Assembly: GCA_947627285.1 (NCBI GenBank)
Contig: CANQVL010000031.1
Span: forward strand, 1-32,810
Length of the DNA stretch: 32,810 nt
Origin: an uncultured Oscillospiraceae bacterium
GTDB lineage: Bacteria; Bacillota; Clostridia; Oscillospirales; Oscillospiraceae
Direction of reading: 5' to 3'
The translations under genes and the position numbers were made by a program. Below the pieces are notes generated by a model that was not told the origin of the DNA, did no database searches, and saw only the letters and a program-made list of their open reading frames with translations. Positions 22,654 to 31,366 of this stretch are shown here, one piece after another (the stretch's first letter is position 1; the number at the start of each line of letters is the position of its first letter).

Positions 22654-23853
22654 TCACTCCTCCAGCTTTTTCCTGACAGCGGCTATAAACTGGGCGGTGG
22701 TGACCTTTTTCACGTCGGGGTCACGGCAGAGGAGCGCCAGGTCGCCGGTCATGGTGCCGGAATTTATGGTGTCCAGGACGGCGGACTCAAGGCGTCCGGC
22801 AAAACCGGCAAGCTCACGGTTCCCGTCAAGCTCGCCGCGCTTGCGCAGGGCACCGGACCAGGCGAAGATGGTCGCCACGGGGTTCGTGGAGGTCTGCTCG
22901 CCCTTGAGGTAGCGGTAGTAGTGGCGTGTGACGGTGCCGTGCGCCGCCTCGTACTCAAAGTTCCCGTCGGGTGACACGAGGACGCTGGTCATCATAGCGA
23001 GGCTCCCGAAGGCGGTGGACACCATGTCGCTCATCACGTCGCCGTCGTAGTTCTTGCACGCCCAAATGAAGCCGCCCTTTGAGCGGATCACCCGCGCCAC
23101 GGCGTCGTCAATGAGGGTATAGAAATACTCTATCCCGGCGGCGGCGAATTTTTCGGCGTACTCCGCGTCAAACACGCGCTGGAAGATAAATTTGAAGGTC
23201 TGGTCGTACTGCTTGGAGATGGTGTCCTTTGTGGAGAACCACAGATCCTGCCTCACGGAGAGGGCGTACTCAAAGCAGGAGCGGGCGAAGGCCTCGATGG
23301 ACGTGTCCTTGTTGAACATGGACTGCAAAACCCCGGCGCACTCGTAGTCGTACACCGTCTCCCGGAAGCTCTCGCCGTTTTTGCCGGTGAATATGAGCTC
23401 CGCCCTGCCGGGTCCGGGGACGCGGTACTCAGTGGCCTTGTAAACGTCGCCGTAGGCGTGGCGGGCGATGGTTATGGGCGCCTCCCACGTGCTGACCACG
23501 GGCTTTATGCGTTTGGTCATTATGGGCGCGCGGAAAACCGTGCCGTCCAGCGCCGCCCTGATGGTGGCGTTGGGGCTCTTCCACATCTCATGGAGCTTGT
23601 ACTCCTCCACCCTCTGGGCATTGGGGGTGATGGTGGCGCACTTCACAGCCACGTGGAGCCGCTTCGCCGCCTCCGCCGCCTCCACGGTCACCCTGTCGGA
23701 GGTGGTGTCGCGGTTGGGAAGCCCCAGGTCGTAATACTCGGTGTTCAGCTCCAAAAACGGGCTCAGCAGCTCGTCCTTTATCTCCTGCCATATGACGCGG
23801 GTCATCTCGTCCCCGTCCATCTCCACTATGGGGTTCATTTTTATCTTAGACAT
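22654..23853 (-). CDS. icd: NADP-dependent isocitrate dehydrogenase, eukaryotic-type homodimeric
   Basis: A 399-residue enzyme (EC 1.1.1.42) that oxidises isocitrate to 2-oxoglutarate with NADP+. It is of the IDH1-like subfamily rather than the E. coli type: MDGDEMTRVIW, WKSPNATIR (Ser93), RHAYGDVYKATEY (Arg131, the counterpart of human Arg132), STKDTISKQYD (Lys209, the counterpart of Lys212), YDGDVMSD, EAAHGTVTRHYY and TSTNPVATIFAW. Length fits the subfamily. The ATG lies 1 nt after the aconitase stop, with GAAGGG upstream at the end of that gene, so the two are co-transcribed. In a fermenting anaerobe this supplies 2-oxoglutarate and NADPH for biosynthesis rather than respiration. Confidence 0.96.
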   Translation of the reverse strand: MSKIKMNPIVEMDGDEMTRVIWQEIKDELLSPFLELNTEYYDLGLPNRDTTSDRVTVEAAEAAKRLHVAVKCATITPNAQRVEEYKLHEMWKSPNATIRAALDGTVFRAPIMTKRIKPVVSTWEAPITIARHAYGDVYKATEYRVPGPGRAELIFTGKNGESFRETVYDYECAGVLQSMFNKDTSIEAFARSCFEYALSVRQDLWFSTKDTISKQYDQTFKFIFQRVFDAEYAEKFAAAGIEYFYTLIDDAVARVIRSKGGFIWACKNYDGDVMSDMVSTAFGSLAMMTSVLVSPDGNFEYEAAHGTVTRHYYRYLKGEQTSTNPVATIFAWSGALRKRGELDGNRELAGFAGRLESAVLDTINSGTMTGDLALLCRDPDVKKVTTAQFIAAVRKKLEE

Positions 23854-23854
23854 T

Positions 23855-26089
23855 TTAACCCTTCTTTCTGTTAACGGAATACCAGTTCATCAAACAGCCT
23901 GTAAGTATAATCTCCCGCTCCTTCTGAGTGAGCTCCGGGAGCTTCAGCGTGATATTATAAACGCTCCCGCCGGAGAGTACCCTTGCCGGGACCTCCCGCG
24001 CGCCCTCCGAGACCGCCTTTCTTATGCCGGGAACGTAGATGTAGTCCCCCGGCTCATACGGGAATTCGGTCCCCGCGTCGATGTTGAAGGGCAGCATACC
24101 CCAGTTTACGCAGTTGGAGCGGTAGCGCTTTGTGGCGTACTCGTAGCATATATTTGCCGCGCCGCCCAGGACCCTCTGGCAGGACGCCGCCTGCTCCCTC
24201 GCCGAGCCGTCGCCGGGGCGGTTGGCGAATATGGCGGAGCCCAGTGAGGTGTTCTCCGGGTCTGTGACGCCCAGCTTGCCGTATACCTCAAGGAGCCGCG
24301 CGTCCGGCTCCGCCTTTGCCCGCTCCGCTATCTCCTTTGCCCTGCCCACATATTTGGGGTCACGCCTTGACAGGGCGAAGGTGGCAAGCTTCATCGGGTT
24401 GGAGCGGTAGCTGGAGGTGTCGCCGGAGGGGATGAGCTCGTCGGTGGTGGTCACGGGGTCCCGCAGGACGCTCGCCAGCTCCAACACCAAATTCTCCTTC
24501 AGTGCCGGTATGCTGGGCCATTCCGTGATGTTGGGCCCCAGCTTCAGCTCCTCCTCAGGGTGGGGGTCGCCGAAGCCGTTGTACACGCGCCTTTCGTAGG
24601 CGCTCTTGTCATATTTGCGCTCCACGGGCGCGGGCGGCGTGTAATCCACCTCGTCCGCTCCGGTGAGGACGCCGCCGTTGCGGGCGGTGGCGGCTATGCT
24701 CCTGGCGTCCATCAGCGCCACGGCGGAGAGCTGCCCCTCGGCGGGCTTGGAGCCCTCCCGGTTGGGGAAGTTCCTGGTGCAGTGGCGTATGGATAGCCCG
24801 CCGTTTGCCGGCACGTCCCCCGCGCCGAAGCAGGGCCCGCAGAAGCAGGGCTTGAATACCGCGCCCATGGCGGTGAGGCGGCGCGTCACGCCGTTGTCCA
24901 TAAGCTCCATGGACACGGGCAGGCTTGGCGGGTACACCGTGAGCCCGAAGCCTCCGGCGCCGATGTCGCCGCCCTCAAGTATTGCCGCGGCCTCGGCGAT
25001 GTTGTCGTACATACCGCCGGAGCAGCCGGCGATAACGCCCTGGTCCACATAAAACCTGCCGTCCCGGACCTTTCCCAGAAGGTCAAGCCGTGCCTTGCCC
25101 TTGAATTTCTCCTCTGCGGATCTCTCGGTCTCCCGCAGTATGTCCTTAAGGTTCGCCTTCAGCTCCCGGATGGTATACGCCTCGCTGGGGTGGAAGGGCA
25201 GGGCAATCATGGGCTCCACGGCGGAGAGGTCGATCTCCACGCAGGCGTCGTAGTAAGCGCCCTCGCCGGGCTCCAACCTTTTATAGTCCTCCGCCCTGCC
25301 GTGGACGCGGTAATACTCCTCCACCCTGCCGTCCGTCTGCCAGATAGAGGATAGGCACGCGGTCTCCGTGGTCATAACGTCCACGCCTATCCGAAAGTCC
25401 ATGGAAAGCCCCTCAACGCCGGGCCCCGCGAACTCCAGCACGGAGTTTAAGGCAAAGCCGTTTTTGTAGACCGCTCCGCACAGCGCTATCGCCACGTCCT
25501 GGGGCCCCACTCCCCTCCTGGGCGCGCCGGTGAGGTACACCAGCACGGTGCGCGGGTAGGCGATGTCATACGTCGCCTCTAAGAGCTGCTTTACGATCTC
25601 GGGTCCCCCCTCGCCCACGCCCATGGTGCCGAGAGCCCCGTAGCGTGTGTGGGAGTCCGAGCCCAAGATCATCCTCCCGCACCCGGCAAGCTCCTCCCTG
25701 GCGTACTGGTGGATAACGGCGAAGGAGGGCGGCACGAAGATACCGCCGTACTTCCTGGCGGCGGAGAGCCCAAAGGCGTGGTCGTCGGCGTTTATGGTCC
25801 CTCCCACAGCGCACAGGGAGTTGTGGCAGTTCGTCATCACATACGGCACCGGAAAGCGCTCAAGCCCCGAACCCTTGGCTGTCTGGATTATGCCCACGTA
25901 TGTGATGTCGTGGGAGATGAGGCTGTCAAACCTGAGCCTCAGCGCCTTCCCGTCAGCGCCCACATCGTGGGAGGCGAGGATACCGTGGGCGACAGTCCTT
26001 TTTCTGCCCTCCCCGGCGTCGAGCCCGCGCCCCTCAAAGTCCGGCGCGCCTCCCACATAAAACGTCCCCTTATCGTGTAAAGTGACCAT
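23855..26089 (-). CDS. Aconitase-family hydratase (YbhJ-like clade)
   Basis: A 744-residue iron-sulfur hydratase. Substrate and cluster motifs are ILGSDSHTRYGALGTMGVGEGG (from 141), GCSGG (Cys356), CFCGPC (Cys415, 417, 420) and TRNFPNREG (438-446), the counterpart of the aconitase SRNFxGR loop. The swivel domain near the C-terminus contains a GAANICYEYATKRYRSNCVNWGMLPF segment. The sequence is shorter than classical AcnA (about 900) and resembles the predicted hydratase YbhJ in size and motifs. Being between citrate synthase and isocitrate dehydrogenase, it very probably interconverts citrate and isocitrate (EC 4.2.1.3). GGGGTGA lies upstream of the ATG and a near-consensus promoter precedes it. 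Cytoplasmic, oxygen-sensitive cluster expected. Confidence 0.88.
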   Translation of the reverse strand: MVTLHDKGTFYVGGAPDFEGRGLDAGEGRKRTVAHGILASHDVGADGKALRLRFDSLISHDITYVGIIQTAKGSGLERFPVPYVMTNCHNSLCAVGGTINADDHAFGLSAARKYGGIFVPPSFAVIHQYAREELAGCGRMILGSDSHTRYGALGTMGVGEGGPEIVKQLLEATYDIAYPRTVLVYLTGAPRRGVGPQDVAIALCGAVYKNGFALNSVLEFAGPGVEGLSMDFRIGVDVMTTETACLSSIWQTDGRVEEYYRVHGRAEDYKRLEPGEGAYYDACVEIDLSAVEPMIALPFHPSEAYTIRELKANLKDILRETERSAEEKFKGKARLDLLGKVRDGRFYVDQGVIAGCSGGMYDNIAEAAAILEGGDIGAGGFGLTVYPPSLPVSMELMDNGVTRRLTAMGAVFKPCFCGPCFGAGDVPANGGLSIRHCTRNFPNREGSKPAEGQLSAVALMDARSIAATARNGGVLTGADEVDYTPPAPVERKYDKSAYERRVYNGFGDPHPEEELKLGPNITEWPSIPALKENLVLELASVLRDPVTTTDELIPSGDTSSYRSNPMKLATFALSRRDPKYVGRAKEIAERAKAEPDARLLEVYGKLGVTDPENTSLGSAIFANRPGDGSAREQAASCQRVLGGAANICYEYATKRYRSNCVNWGMLPFNIDAGTEFPYEPGDYIYVPGIRKAVSEGAREVPARVLSGGSVYNITLKLPELTQKEREIILTGCLMNWYSVNRKKG

Positions 26090-26118
26090 TGTATCACCCC
26101 GTTTGTTTATTCCTATAA

Positions 26119-26147
26119 AGTATACCAGCTTTTATCGCCGGTTTCAA
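26119..26147 (-). promoter_or_regulatory. Promoter of the aconitase-icd operon
   Basis: On the minus strand TTGAAA (26142-26147) and TATACT (26119-26124) are separated by 17 bp, 30 bp before the aconitase ATG. Confidence 0.85.
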
Positions 26148-26231
26148 GTGCGGCGGTTCGGTCGTTTGCATAAAAGTTACAGGGGCAGACCGCGCCGCTT
26201 TTGGTCAAACATGAATTTTTTGTTCTGAAAC

Positions 26232-26260
26232 TTGCATTTTCTTTAGCGCGGCGCTATAAT
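26232..26260 (+). promoter_or_regulatory. Promoter of citrate synthase
   Basis: TTGCAT (26232-26237) and TATAAT (26255-26260) are separated by 17 bp. The start would be near 26267. It is back to back with the aconitase promoter, with about 85 bp between the two -35 elements. Confidence 0.85.
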
Positions 26261-26323
26261 GTTATCAGTGTCGCAAGGATTATTCTGCGCGGATACACGC
26301 AAAAAATGAAAGAGGGCGCCGAT

Positions 26324-27685
26324 TTGAATTCAAATTCGTCCGCGTCCCGCGAATACGCGGGGCTCATTACAGATAACCTGACAAGCACCTACCGCATACC
26401 CTCCGCCGCCTATGACGACTCGGTGAAGCGCGGCCTGCGCAACGCCGACGGCTCCGGCGTGGTTGCCGGCGTCTCCAAGATAGGCTCCGTCCGCGGCTAC
26501 TACATCGAGGACGGACAGCGCGTGCCCCACGAGGGCAAGCTTTTTTACCGCGGCTACGACGTGGAGGAGATAGTGAACGCCCACCGCAAGGCGGACACCT
26601 TCGGCTACGAGGAGGTGGCGTATCTGCTCCTGTGCGGGACTCTGCCCACGAAGGCCCAGCAGGACAGGTTCGTGGAGATCCTCTCCGCCGCCAAGACCCT
26701 CCCCGACGGCTTTTTTGAAAACGAGCTCATGAAGCGCCCCAGCCGCAACATAATGAACGCCCTTTCCCGGGCGGTGCTGTCCATGTACGCCTACGACGAC
26801 AACCCCGACGACACCTCCGTGGTCAACGTCCTGCGCCAGTCCATCGAGCTCATAGCGCGCCTGCCCACCATCGTCGCGCAGACCTACGCCATGAAGCGCC
26901 ACTACTACGACAACGCCTCCCTCTACATACACAACCCCAAGGCGGAGCTGACGCTTGCCGAAAACTTCCTCCGCCTCGCCCGCCGGGACAAGAGCTACAC
27001 GGACAAGGAGGCAAAGCTTCTTGACGCCCTCCTCATGCTCCACGCGGAGCACTCCGGCGGCAACAACTCCACCTTCGTCTGCCGCGCCGTGACCTCCACG
27101 GGGGCGGACACCTACGGCGCCATCGCCGCCGCCATCAACTCCTTGAAGGGCCCCCTCCACGGCGGCGCGAACGAGGCCGTCATGCACATGGTGGGGAACA
27201 TCCTGGACAACGTAAAGGACCCGAAGGACGACGGCGAGGTCGGCGACTACCTCGACAAAATACTTGACGGCAAGGCAAACGACGGCTCCGGCAAGCTCTA
27301 CGGCCTGGGACACGCCGTCTACACCGTCTCCGACCCCCGCGCCGTTATCATAAAGGAGCTCATCGGTGAGATGGCGGAGCTGAAGGGCCTCTCGGAGGAA
27401 TACCTTATCGCCGAAAAGGTGGAGCGCCTTGGCATACCCAAGCTCATGGAGCGCAAGGGCATGTCCATGCCGATCCCCGCAAACGTTGACCTCTATTCCG
27501 GCATCGTATACAAAATGCTGGGCATACCCGAGGACCTGTACACCCCCCTCTTTGCCGTCGCCCGCATATCCGGCTGGTGCGCCCACCGCCTCGAGGAGCT
27601 GATAACCTCCGGCCGCATAATGCGCCCCGCCTACCGCTCCGCCGCCACCCCCCAAAAATACGTCCCCATGGAACAAAGAAAATAA
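26324..27685 (+). CDS. gltA: Citrate synthase
   Basis: A 453-residue enzyme (EC 2.3.3.1/2.3.3.16) condensing acetyl-CoA and oxaloacetate. Catalytic residues are His279 (GPLHGGANE), His330 (GLGHAVYTVSDPRA) and Asp389 (ANVDLYSG). GKLFYRGYDVEEI and HAEHSGGNNSTF are also typical of the long clostridial form. A TTG start at 26324 is preferred because AAAGAGGG lies 7 nt upstream; the in-frame ATG at 26306 has no ribosome site, and earlier in-frame starts precede the promoter. It is divergent from aconitase-icd and completes the route from acetyl-CoA to 2-oxoglutarate. A strong terminator follows. Confidence 0.95.
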   Translation: MNSNSSASREYAGLITDNLTSTYRIPSAAYDDSVKRGLRNADGSGVVAGVSKIGSVRGYYIEDGQRVPHEGKLFYRGYDVEEIVNAHRKADTFGYEEVAYLLLCGTLPTKAQQDRFVEILSAAKTLPDGFFENELMKRPSRNIMNALSRAVLSMYAYDDNPDDTSVVNVLRQSIELIARLPTIVAQTYAMKRHYYDNASLYIHNPKAELTLAENFLRLARRDKSYTDKEAKLLDALLMLHAEHSGGNNSTFVCRAVTSTGADTYGAIAAAINSLKGPLHGGANEAVMHMVGNILDNVKDPKDDGEVGDYLDKILDGKANDGSGKLYGLGHAVYTVSDPRAVIIKELIGEMAELKGLSEEYLIAEKVERLGIPKLMERKGMSMPIPANVDLYSGIVYKMLGIPEDLYTPLFAVARISGWCAHRLEELITSGRIMRPAYRSAATPQKYVPMEQRK

Positions 27686-27703
27686 CCCCCCGCGTCACCA
27701 ACC

Positions 27704-27740
27704 AAAAAAGCACGGAGCAAACCCCGCCCCGTGCTTTTTT
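27704..27740 (+). terminator. Intrinsic terminator of citrate synthase
   Basis: AAAAAAGCACGG (27704-27715) pairs with CCGTGCTTTTTT (27729-27740). The T6 run ends the stem. A nearly identical hairpin follows the next gene at 28385-28421. Confidence 0.9.
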
Positions 27741-27764
27741 CTCCCATCTTCCCTGTTGCGGCTG

Positions 27765-27793
27765 TTGCTTATTACATGCCTGAGCGATATAAT
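27765..27793 (+). promoter_or_regulatory. Promoter of the GNAT-like gene
   Basis: TTGCTT (27765-27770) and TATAAT (27788-27793) are separated by 17 bp, about 45 bp before the start codon. Confidence 0.75.
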
Positions 27794-27838
27794 ATCAATT
27801 AAAGAAGGCTTTGATAATCGGGATTTGCGGAGGTATCT

Positions 27839-28318
27839 ATGGCTGAAATTTCATTTTGCAGTTTTGACCAAACACAATCGGACGTTCTTTTGCCGCAGAT
27901 GTTTGAAATACTTTCAACCAATATGAACAAAATCGCACCGACGGGCAGCGGCTATGAGGAGGATAAAAAAATTTGGCTTTCCTATATGATACCGAGCTTA
28001 AAAGAGAAGCAAATCATACTGATGTATGTAGGCGAGGTCTTAGTGGGATATTTTCAGTACAGCACGGACAAAAGCACAGTGCTGATCGAGGAAATTGAAA
28101 TTTTACCCGATTATCAGCGGACACTGCTTTTTTACCGTTTCCTGAAATATATAAGCAAAATCATTCCGAAAAACATTGAGTACGCGGAGGCATATATAAA
28201 TAAAAGCAATTCCAATTCTCAGCGTATCGCTCAAAAGCTCGGACTGCAAATAGTGGGAGAAAACCCAAACGGACATAGCCTCCGTTACCGCGGAAAGCTT
28301 CGCGGCACAAAATATTAG
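27839..28318 (+). CDS. GNAT-like N-acetyltransferase domain protein
   Basis: A 159-residue protein. The order of strands and helices fits a GNAT fold: a strand with ILMYVGEVLVGYFQYS (about 60-75), then IEEIEILPDYQRTLLFYRFLKYI (about 84-106, the position of the acetyl-CoA binding beta4-alpha3 unit), and YAEAYINKSNSNSQRIAQKLGLQIVGEN (about 114-141), typical of the last helix. The classical (Q/R)xxGx(G/A) loop is degenerate (DYQRTLLF), so activity is uncertain. GGAGG lies 5 nt before the ATG and the gene has its own promoter. Codon use is AT-rich, unlike the GC-rich neighbours, and it is enclosed by two near-identical terminators, suggesting acquisition by transfer. Substrate unknown. Confidence 0.8.
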   Translation: MAEISFCSFDQTQSDVLLPQMFEILSTNMNKIAPTGSGYEEDKKIWLSYMIPSLKEKQIILMYVGEVLVGYFQYSTDKSTVLIEEIEILPDYQRTLLFYRFLKYISKIIPKNIEYAEAYINKSNSNSQRIAQKLGLQIVGENPNGHSLRYRGKLRGTKY

Positions 28319-28384
28319 TCCCAATAAATCCTGATCCCCCCGGTAGAACCGGTGATTTATTTGTTGCGTAAACGCGCCAATCAG

Positions 28385-28421
28385 AAAAAGCACGGAGCAG
28401 TCCCCGCCCCGTGCTTTTTTT
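28385..28421. terminator. Bidirectional terminator, near copy of 27704-27740
   Basis: AAAAAGCACGG pairs with CCGTGCTTTTT, with T runs on both strands. It lies between the convergent GNAT-like and transglutaminase-like genes. The stem and loop differ from the earlier copy at only a few positions. Confidence 0.88.
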
Positions 28422-28450
28422 GATAGTAATTCTGTGTTTCAGGCGGAAAA

Positions 28451-29332
28451 TCACCTTGCCGCAGGGTCGTCCCACAGCGCCTCGGACGCGATTTTGAACG
28501 TCCGCTCCCGTGTCTCGGCGATCCGCTCCTCCACATCCGTACCGTACAATTCTTTACGATATTCAAGGTTCGTGATCCGCTGCCGCCGCAGGTCGAACCC
28601 CTCCGGGACCACATAGAAGGTGCCGTTCCCCTCCGGCTCGCCGAAGGCGGACACCGAATCGAAAAAGAAATAGTAGGAATTCTTGGCATAATACCAGTTC
28701 ACACCGGCGTTTCGTTTTTGCAGCTCCCCGATTTTAGCCGGATTTTGCCGGTTGAGAACGACAGACGCCGGGCTCCTCGACCCGAAAGCCCGTCTGAGCT
28801 CCAGGCAGGAAAGCGGGTTCACGCCGTCGGAGAAGTAACTGCCGTAGGTGGGGTCGAGGGCGATCCATTTTTTGCGCTTGCGGTCGTATATCTCCGTGAC
28901 CACATGGTTGTCCCCGTCATATGGAGAACAGGGCATCTGTCCCACCCGGCGGGCGTAAATTCCAAGGGCAAGACAGCACTCGGTCAATATCTTCGCCTTG
29001 TTCAGGCAGTTGATCCCCACGTCCGTCTTTTCAAAGCAATACTCCAGCAAGGCCAGCGAATTGCAGGCGATATGGTTGTCATAGTCGCTTTCGTGCTTCA
29101 ACCGCGGCGCGAGCCAGCGGCACAGCCTCAGCGCCCGCTCAAAGTCTCCGCCCTTCCCCGCGACCCGCTCAATGGGGTATTGCTCCCGAAGCGTTTGAAA
29201 CTCCGGGCAGTCAAAGACATACTCAATTTTCAGCGCTTCCCCCGCGTCAAGCACCGGAGCGTTAAAAAGCTCCCCGCTGTAAATATCCAGCACATAAGTA
29301 TAAGGAAATACTCCGTTTTCGTTTTTCGCCAT
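28451..29332 (-). CDS. Transglutaminase-like domain protein
   Basis: A 293-residue protein without a signal peptide or membrane span. The central region has a transglutaminase/papain-like core: INCLNKAKILTECCLALGIYARRVGQ (Cys109), GDNHVVTEIYD (His143) and KKWIALDPTYGSYFSDG (Asp160), in the usual Cys-His-Asp order. The N-terminal (about 1-60) and C-terminal parts (STFY...DLRRQRITNLEY) are not recognised. Family members cleave or cross-link peptides, and many are of unknown role. AAGGAG lies 9 nt upstream of the ATG. A small zinc-ribbon gene lies 122 bp upstream on the same strand. Domain call is good; function is open. Confidence 0.82.
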   Translation of the reverse strand: MAKNENGVFPYTYVLDIYSGELFNAPVLDAGEALKIEYVFDCPEFQTLREQYPIERVAGKGGDFERALRLCRWLAPRLKHESDYDNHIACNSLALLEYCFEKTDVGINCLNKAKILTECCLALGIYARRVGQMPCSPYDGDNHVVTEIYDRKRKKWIALDPTYGSYFSDGVNPLSCLELRRAFGSRSPASVVLNRQNPAKIGELQKRNAGVNWYYAKNSYYFFFDSVSAFGEPEGNGTFYVVPEGFDLRRQRITNLEYRKELYGTDVEERIAETRERTFKIASEALWDDPAAR

Positions 29333-29454
29333 AAATTTATTCTCCTTTTCTAAATAATACGACGCACAGCCTGCGTCATTTCGCGCAAAGCCTGACTTCC
29401 GATTTCCCTATGTGTTCCCGGGAGTATGACCGGGGATCCAATGCGGTTTATATC

Positions 29455-29652
29455 TCATTTCAGCTTGCTTGTGTCCTCAAGATAAATCGATAGTTCTCCA
29501 CATTTAGGGCAGATCGCCACTTTTGGCGGACCCATTCTGCCTGTGAACCTCCTGTTTTCATCAGAGGTTAAAACAATTCCGTATCCGTAACCCCCTACTT
29601 TAATTCCGCAGTCCTCCTTCATATCCGAACCGCATCTGATACACCTTCTCAT
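29455..29652 (-). CDS. Small zinc-ribbon protein
   Basis: A 65-residue protein with two knuckles, Cys4-x-x-Cys7 (RRCIRCGSDM) and Cys48-x-x-Cys51 (AICPKCGELSIY), which should bind one zinc ion. The middle (GIKVGGYGYGIVLTSDENRRF) resembles small clostridial zinc-ribbon nucleic-acid-binding proteins. ATG 29652 is chosen because GGAGG lies 8 nt upstream; the TTG 15 nt earlier overlaps that site. Partner and role unknown. Confidence 0.78.
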   Translation of the reverse strand: MRRCIRCGSDMKEDCGIKVGGYGYGIVLTSDENRRFTGRMGPPKVAICPKCGELSIYLEDTSKLK

Positions 29653-29716
29653 AATCGACGCCTCCAATTACTGTTCTTGCTCTTGCGATATTACTAAATC
29701 AAGAGATCCGCTTATT

Positions 29717-31339
29717 TCACGCGACCTGTTGATGGGCTGTCGCCGGCTCTAAATCGTACACGTTCGTAAACCGTCTCTTTCTCTCCGGAGCAAGGTGGTG
29801 GCTGACCAGGATCAGCGTAAGCTCCGGATTTGCCAGCAGGCTCTCCTCCACGATGCCCGCGTTTTTCTGATCCAGGGCGCTGGTGCCCTCGTCCACCAGG
29901 AGAATGGAGCGGTCATGTATGAGCGCCCTGGCGATAGCCACACGCTGCTTCTGCCCGCCGGAGAGATTGCCGCCGTCCTCGCCCACCGGGGTGTCCAGAC
30001 CCTCCGGCATGGCGGAAAGGTCCCCCGCGAGGGCGCTGTCCCGCAGTGCCTTCTCCATCTGGTCGTCAGAGAAGTCCTCCCCCAAAGTGATGTTGTCCCG
30101 GATGGTGGAGTTGAACAGGAACACATTCTGCTCGATGTAGCTCATCTGCTCCTGAAGCTGCTCGGCGGTGAACTCATGGGCGTCCGCGCTGTCGAACTGA
30201 ATGGTTCCGCGGTAATCCGGCAGCCACCCCAGCAAAAGCTTCAAAAGCGTGGACTTCCCGCACCCGGAGGGTCCGGTCAGAGCGTACTTGCCGCCCTTTT
30301 TGAAGGTGAGGGACAGGCCGTCGAGGACGGGCTTCTCGTCGTATCGGAAGGTCAGGTCCTTCACGGTGATTGCGCTTCTGATCGGCTCAAGCCCCCCGCT
30401 TTCTTTGTCCTGAACACCGTCCGCGTGAACGGTAATTTTCTCAAAATAGGGCTTTGTGGAGGAGAAGGACAACAGGTACTGGGCCAGGCTGCCGACGCTG
30501 TTGGATAGACCTCCCACCAGATTTCCCCCGCCCATCAGGGCGCCCTGGAGGATCACGCCTCGGATGGACAGCACGCCGATCAAAAGATTTATCAGCATCT
30601 GACAGCCTACGTTTACACAGCCGAATCCGGCGGTTATGAAAGCCTTCACATATCTCAACCTGAACCTGGGCTTTTCTATCTGTTCACTGGCACCGTCCGC
30701 GCCCTGGCAGAAGCGCGGTTCCCGGCCAAAGGAGCGCAGGACGTCGAAGCCGGACAAAATATCCTTGAGCTTCCCCGTGGCCTTGGCCTGCTCCGTCTCA
30801 CAGGCTTCGCCCAGCCTCTCCATGCGCTTTGTGAAAAGCTGTGGGGCAAGCAGCATAACTGCCGCGTTGACCAGCGCCGCCACCAGCAGCGACCAGTGGA
30901 GCGTCAGCAGAGCGGCGACGCAGAAGATGGCGGTTGCCGCCAGATCCACACACTGATAGAAGGGGGTCCACGCCAGATCCTCCATTTGATTCACGTCGCT
31001 CACGAACCAGGACAGGTATTCCCCCGTGTCCGTCCCGTGGAACTCCACATGGGATTTATGAAGCAGTGTCGCCGCCATGTCCCTCCGGACCGCGTTGTTC
31101 ATGGCGCGGATGGCGCGGGCCTGGAAATAATCCCGCAGACTGCCGACCCACAAAAGAATGACCCAGGCGCCCGCCATCATCAGCATCCAAAAGATAAAAT
31201 CGCTGAGACTACGGTCAATGATGCCCTCAAAGGCCCGCATCATCAAAAGATCGTTTCCGACCTGCAAGGCGCACACCACAAGCCCCGGCAGTATCGCCAA
31301 AAGATTGGCTCCCCAATATTTTTTCAAATAATAACGCAT
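29717..31339 (-). CDS. ABC exporter, fused permease and ATPase
   Basis: A 540-residue half-transporter that should act as a dimer. Residues about 1-295 are a type-I exporter membrane domain with five or six spans and the EYLSWFVSDVNQME coupling-helix region. Residues about 320-540 are the ATPase: Walker A GPSGCGKST (356-364), Q-loop near YIEQNVFLF, signature LSGGQ (459-463), Walker B ILLVDEGTSALD (from 479, with catalytic Glu484) and switch His514. All nucleotide-site residues are intact. AAAGGAG lies 8 nt before the ATG. It is 27 bp downstream of an XRE regulator and so probably co-transcribed. Substrate (peptide, lipid or drug) cannot be told. Confidence 0.93.
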   Translation of the reverse strand: MRYYLKKYWGANLLAILPGLVVCALQVGNDLLMMRAFEGIIDRSLSDFIFWMLMMAGAWVILLWVGSLRDYFQARAIRAMNNAVRRDMAATLLHKSHVEFHGTDTGEYLSWFVSDVNQMEDLAWTPFYQCVDLAATAIFCVAALLTLHWSLLVAALVNAAVMLLAPQLFTKRMERLGEACETEQAKATGKLKDILSGFDVLRSFGREPRFCQGADGASEQIEKPRFRLRYVKAFITAGFGCVNVGCQMLINLLIGVLSIRGVILQGALMGGGNLVGGLSNSVGSLAQYLLSFSSTKPYFEKITVHADGVQDKESGGLEPIRSAITVKDLTFRYDEKPVLDGLSLTFKKGGKYALTGPSGCGKSTLLKLLLGWLPDYRGTIQFDSADAHEFTAEQLQEQMSYIEQNVFLFNSTIRDNITLGEDFSDDQMEKALRDSALAGDLSAMPEGLDTPVGEDGGNLSGGQKQRVAIARALIHDRSILLVDEGTSALDQKNAGIVEESLLANPELTLILVSHHLAPERKRRFTNVYDLEPATAHQQVA

Positions 31340-31366
31340 TTTTACTGCTCCTTTCTATCAATCATG

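Noticed and set aside
26330-27676. 448-codon minus-strand frame opposite citrate synthase
   Set aside because: The plus strand encodes all citrate synthase catalytic motifs; the antisense translation is Gly/Val/His-rich with no domain. The same reasoning removes the antisense frames at 16895-17989 and 19098-20351.
29361-29377. Hairpin GACGCA/TGCGTC upstream of the transglutaminase-like gene as a terminator
   Set aside because: The stem is only 6 bp with a poor U tract (GTATTATTT), too weak to list as a feature.
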